In this document: in pieces, positions 60,793 to 64,000 of the stretch
Layout of the letters: the number at the start of each line of letters is the position of its first letter
How positions within the stretch are numbered: the first letter of the stretch is position 1
NCBI GenBank assembly: GCA_044326545.1
Contig: JBIRBM010000007.1
Coordinates: forward strand, 1-64,000
DNA from: JANWJE01 sp044326545
GTDB lineage: Bacteria > Chlamydiota > Chlamydiia > Chlamydiales > Parachlamydiaceae
Length of the DNA: 64,000 bases
Reading direction: 5' to 3'
Made by a program: the position numbers and the translations under genes
The notes under the pieces: model-generated
The model's database searches: none
Told to the model about the DNA's origin: nothing
The model's input: the letters and a program-made list of their open reading frames with translations, nothing else

Positions 60793-62934
60793 ATGAACCC
60801 AATCCCCCCTAACTTTGCAATTGAAATTCTTGAGGAAATTCCCCTGCAACAAGGATCAGATGAACGAGAGGTGGATTTGCGCATTCAATCTTTGATTCAT
60901 CACCTTTCAAATTCGGTTAAAACCGCTGCAAATGCACCGGAAAAGATTGAGTCTTTAAATCAAGTCATTAAAAAAGGACCATTAGTGGACGGGTTGGCGC
61001 TTGTTGATGCATCGTCTTGTGTAATTGACCGGACGACTTATCAAGAGCTGATGAAGCTGATGAGGAAAGAAAAAAGAAAAAGTGAACTGCAGGAAGCCTT
61101 GTTTGCATTAATTAAAATAGAGGAGAAGCTTGATCCGGATATTTGTGCCACTCATCTTGCAATCTATGGAGAGCGTGTCGAATTTCAAAAAGCCAGACAA
61201 GTGTTTAATGATTGCGTTCAGCTTTCAATCAAGAGTCCCACCCTCTATTCATCCTATATCCGAGTCTGCGGGGCATGTGGTCAAATAGAAGAGGTTGAGA
61301 GTGTGTTGAAAGAAATTGAAAATGAAAGCAAACGTTTCCGCAGTCCCAGTTACGTTGCCGGTATTGAGGCCTACTTTCAAAATCAAGCCGTTGTAAAAGC
61401 TCAAGAGATCTTTGAAAGAGTCATTGCTTCCACCTCACTCGACCTTTTGATTTTTTCTACCTATCTTAAAGGGTGTCTTCACAATCAATGTCTTGGGGAA
61501 GCTGAATTGCTTTTAGAGAAAGCAAAAATATTAAATAATCGACAAGTGGATGTTTATAATTTTTATCTGAAAGCTTGCCAAAAAAATGGGGAAAAAGAGA
61601 AGGCAAAAAAAGCGTTTAAAGAAGCCCAATCTTTTAAAATGGTGAATTTTGACACTTATGCACTTTATCTTGATCTATCCTTAGCACATGACATGCAAGA
61701 TGAAGCCAAAGAGGTATTCGCCATTCTTTTTTTAAAAGAGATGGCCAATCGGGACATTTACTTGCGCTATTTTGAATTTTGCCAGAAAAACGATTTAATG
61801 GAAGAGGGATTAAAAGAACTAGAAAGGGGGATGTCTTGTCGAATGATTGACCATATTCCTCTCTATTGCTTTTATCTTGAGATGTTCAAGCAAAAAGGAA
61901 ATGTAAAAAAAATTGAAAAAATATTTGAATATATGGTTTTAAATGAAATTAGCGACCCCGACACCTATTCTATTTATTTCGACGCTTGCGGAGAAAATGC
62001 AATGGCGGAATCGACTAAAAAGGGATGGGATCACGCGTGTGCAAGAGGGATTGTCAATGAAAAACTGAGGAGATCTTATTTTGATGCTTGCATGAGAAAC
62101 GATTGGTTTGAAGAGGCCCAAAAGACATGGGCTAACCTTGACTTCAGCCAGTTTTCTCCTTCTATTCATCACCTTTATCTTAAGTTTTGTGCAAAGAGGG
62201 GAATAGAAGAAGAGCTGGTAAAAGAATTAGAAAAAGCACGGCTAAACAATGCTGAATCGATTGAATTCTATCATGCAATTCTTGAGGCTTATGGGAAAAA
62301 TAGACAGATGGAAAAGGCTAAAGATCTATTTGAAGAGCTATGTTCAAAAGAGCTCGCCATCCCCTTGTCTTATCATATTTATCTTGACATATGCACACAG
62401 AATTATGCTTTTCAAGAAGCGGAACAAGTCTTTGAGAAATTGATAGACAAAAGAGAGGATGATCTGACGACTCATCATCTTTTCATTGATGCATTGGTCA
62501 GATCAGGCCGAATTCAATTAGCAAAAGAAATGTTTTTAAATTCAGGAAAAATTGAGTTTCGGATCATCGAAAAACAAGGAGAAACTCCTTACTTGGATTT
62601 GGAAGATTATTCTCTTGGAAGTGCCTTTATCGCAATTTTAAGGTTTTTAGAAGAGCGTCCAAATGAAAAAAAAATTGGAATTATCTGCGGGATGGGATGT
62701 TTAAAAGATAGAGCCTATTCTTTATTTAGGGAAGAGATGTGTCTTTTTTTATCACGACAGCTGATGGGAGTTTCTCTTTCTCGTGTGAGTTTTAATAATA
62801 GAGTCTTGTTTTTTACGATCATTAAAGCAACATGGAGCATGACTCCAAACCTGAAAATTCGATTCGGTGATGGAGATGATGGAGATGAAAGCGTTAAAAA
62901 GTTAATTGAATTGGCCGGCTGGGAACTTGTCTAA
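60793..62934 (+). CDS. pentatricopeptide-repeat (PPR) protein with SMR-like C-terminus
   Basis: This 713-residue protein has, from about residue 117 to 590, around fourteen tandem helix-turn-helix units of 33-35 residues. Examples are DVYNFYLKACQKNGEKEKAK with KAFKEAQSFKMVNF, DTYALYLDLSLAHDMQDEAK, and IEFYHAILEAYGKNRQMEKA with KDLFEELC. A 35-residue period with the Y-x3-L/I-x-A/C-x3-G/N-x3-A pattern fits PPR better than the 34-residue TPR. Residues about 600-713 resemble a small MutS-related (SMR) domain: LEDYSLGSAFIAILRFLEER and KKIGIICGMGCLKDRAYSLF. PPR proteins bind single-stranded RNA in organelles and are rare in bacteria. The RNA target, origin and location are unknown. AAAGG lies upstream of the ATG. 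Confidence 0.7.
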   Translation: MNPIPPNFAIEILEEIPLQQGSDEREVDLRIQSLIHHLSNSVKTAANAPEKIESLNQVIKKGPLVDGLALVDASSCVIDRTTYQELMKLMRKEKRKSELQEALFALIKIEEKLDPDICATHLAIYGERVEFQKARQVFNDCVQLSIKSPTLYSSYIRVCGACGQIEEVESVLKEIENESKRFRSPSYVAGIEAYFQNQAVVKAQEIFERVIASTSLDLLIFSTYLKGCLHNQCLGEAELLLEKAKILNNRQVDVYNFYLKACQKNGEKEKAKKAFKEAQSFKMVNFDTYALYLDLSLAHDMQDEAKEVFAILFLKEMANRDIYLRYFEFCQKNDLMEEGLKELERGMSCRMIDHIPLYCFYLEMFKQKGNVKKIEKIFEYMVLNEISDPDTYSIYFDACGENAMAESTKKGWDHACARGIVNEKLRRSYFDACMRNDWFEEAQKTWANLDFSQFSPSIHHLYLKFCAKRGIEEELVKELEKARLNNAESIEFYHAILEAYGKNRQMEKAKDLFEELCSKELAIPLSYHIYLDICTQNYAFQEAEQVFEKLIDKREDDLTTHHLFIDALVRSGRIQLAKEMFLNSGKIEFRIIEKQGETPYLDLEDYSLGSAFIAILRFLEERPNEKKIGIICGMGCLKDRAYSLFREEMCLFLSRQLMGVSLSRVSFNNRVLFFTIIKATWSMTPNLKIRFGDGDDGDESVKKLIELAGWELV

Positions 62935-62943
62935 AGATATCGA

Positions 62944-63801
62944 ATGGATAATATGTTAAACAATAATCTGTTTTTTTGGGTGATCATTTTCAATACAGTT
63001 TTTTTTATGACTGATGCTTATGAAAAAGGTCTTCATAAAATCGGGATTAAATCTCAACTTACTCATGTCACATCTTCTTCTTTTGAATATCCATACAATC
63101 CAAACGTGTCAATTGAGGAGTGGGAAAAATTAAAACCTTATTTTTTACCCCACGACCATCCTGTTAAGCTCCTGCTGGATGTTATTTTTCATCGTCAGCG
63201 TGTCGTTTCAAGCAGGGAGAGTTTGATTGAATCTGGTTTTGAGTTGAACAGCCCCAAGCATTATCAAAATCTTATTGTCTGTTGCCACTCATCTTTAAAA
63301 GGGTATCTGATTAAAACGTATGTTGATACCCAGGATATGTGTGACTGGGAAAATTTCTACAGGCGCATTACCGGTGCGAGATCCATTCGCGCCTCTATTA
63401 AGAAACATCGTTATCAAAAGCTATTTAAAGTGCCCAAAAAATGGCTCTTTCCCCTTCCTCTTCAACATTTACCCTTAAGTGCTTCGGGATGTTATCCTAA
63501 ACATTTTGTTTTAGTTGTGGAAAATATGCATATTTTGAGTCACCACGAAAATGCGGATCACTTTAAACATAAAATAACGCCTCAAATTCTAGATGCTTTA
63601 TATGTTGTGATCACTGAGGAAGGGTTATTGGACTCTGTTTGCAGAGGAAATATTCCTTTTAATAAAGCTGGGAAGCTCAATTTTATTGACACAGAGCATC
63701 ACCACCACCCTCCCTCTTCTATACCCTATAAAAACTTGATTCCTTACCTCTCTGCAGAAATGGGGAAGTACTGGCAAAAGATCACACAATGTCAACCTTA
63801 A
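62944..63801 (+). CDS. hypothetical secreted or membrane-anchored protein
   Basis: This 285-residue protein has an N-terminal hydrophobic stretch (about residues 8-24, NLFFWVIIFNTVFFMTDA) that looks like a signal peptide or anchor. A soluble domain follows, rich in His and aromatic residues (VLVVENMHILSHHENADHFK; EHHHHPPSSIPYKNLIPYLS). I do not recognise a family. It begins 9 bp after the PPR gene, so the two are probably co-transcribed. ATG codons at 62944 and 62953 are both possible. Confidence 0.6.
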   Translation: MDNMLNNNLFFWVIIFNTVFFMTDAYEKGLHKIGIKSQLTHVTSSSFEYPYNPNVSIEEWEKLKPYFLPHDHPVKLLLDVIFHRQRVVSSRESLIESGFELNSPKHYQNLIVCCHSSLKGYLIKTYVDTQDMCDWENFYRRITGARSIRASIKKHRYQKLFKVPKKWLFPLPLQHLPLSASGCYPKHFVLVVENMHILSHHENADHFKHKITPQILDALYVVITEEGLLDSVCRGNIPFNKAGKLNFIDTEHHHHPPSSIPYKNLIPYLSAEMGKYWQKITQCQP

Positions 63802-63837
63802 AAGCTGTTTATAGGGGATTGAAAAAAAGGTAAGCAA

Positions 63838-64000
63838 CTATAAAATTGGCGTATCGCCTGGCCGAAAAAAGACGATGTTTGATTTTCCAATTACTTTCCC
63901 TCTTTTATTCAAAGCTTTTACTTGGAAGTAAGGGCCGATATCCTTCACCTGTATCAGAGTTTCAAATCCACTCTTTTTGACGATGTTAATTTTATGAAGA
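63838..64000 (-). CDS. C-terminal fragment of a protein with a fibronectin-III-like strand pattern (partial)
   Basis: A minus-strand frame enters from the right edge and ends with TAG at 63838-63840. The visible 53 residues include ETLIQVKDIGPYFQVKALNK and RGKVIGKSNIVFFRPGDTPI. The YFQVKALNKRGKVIGKSN pattern resembles the last strands of a fibronectin type III-like domain. The rest of the gene lies outside the window, so its function is open. Confidence 0.55.
   Translation of the reverse strand, partial: LHKINIVKKSGFETLIQVKDIGPYFQVKALNKRGKVIGKSNIVFFRPGDTPIL

Overview
The window is a stretch of chromosome from a member of the phylum Chlamydiae, most likely an environmental (Parachlamydiales-type) lineage rather than Chlamydia itself. 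The evidence is a tandem-fused double UvrA of 1899 residues, a plant/chlamydial-type long IspG (652 residues), a PknD-like kinase with a TPR tail, a cysteine-free chlamydial-type L36, and several gene neighbourhoods that (from memory of C. trachomatis gene order) match chlamydial blocks: pyk/uvrA, cdaA-ybbR near cydA-cydB, nusB-murB, rpsN-rpmJ-rpmH-rnpA and pgsA-glgA. Lineage-specific insertions separate these blocks, and the intergenic DNA is rich in palindromic repeats. Exact genus cannot be read from the sequence alone.

Layout. 1-139: the end of an insertion sequence with a transposase 5' fragment. 587-4894: three tandem minus-strand inclusion-membrane-like (Inc-like) proteins with an N-terminal three-segment membrane module and long coiled coils. 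5362-10718: PknD-like Ser/Thr kinase, a repeat-containing hypothetical and a small membrane protein. 11056-15656: a Cys/His-rich small protein, two hypotheticals and a protein that carries the same membrane module with a globular tail. 15764-22761: double uvrA and two paralogous small proteins. 23063-27432: a 1008-residue hypothetical and a secreted HMA-like protein. 27726-31010: pyruvate kinase and a fourth coiled-coil Inc-like protein. 31080-34800: folP, cdaA, ybbR, rsmE, one minus-strand group for folate, c-di-AMP and rRNA methylation. 35224-39630: a secreted, probably inactive M16-peptidase-like protein, then cydAB (cytochrome bd oxidase). 39639-43678: a minus-strand run nusB, murB, PHP phosphoesterase, folC and a coiled-coil membrane protein. 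43900-47738: a tandem pair of paralogous hypotheticals, the second with an OTU-protease-like C-terminus. 47896-50843: DnaQ-type exonuclease, MnmM/YtqB-like methyltransferase, Asp23 pair and a GYF-type membrane protein. 51136-56919: rpsN, rpmJ, rpmH, rnpA, UvrD/PcrA helicase and ispG. 57065-63801: a hypothetical, pgsA, glgA, a pentatricopeptide-repeat (PPR) protein with an SMR-like tail and a secreted hypothetical. 63838-64000: the 3' end of a further minus-strand gene.

The housekeeping genes cover DNA repair, glycolysis, glycogen synthesis, folate, peptidoglycan precursor, isoprenoid, phospholipid and respiratory functions. The accessory genes are dominated by candidate host-interaction proteins: membrane-module plus coiled-coil proteins, OTU-like, pseudo-M16, PPR-SMR and kinase. 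Mobile DNA is mostly non-autonomous. A 160-bp MITE family has 7-bp target duplications and ends resembling the insertion sequence at the left edge. A second family (about 100-110 bp) is flanked by TA. Several further palindromic families and many solo AGGTGAG ends lie between genes. No tRNA, rRNA operon or CRISPR array was found.
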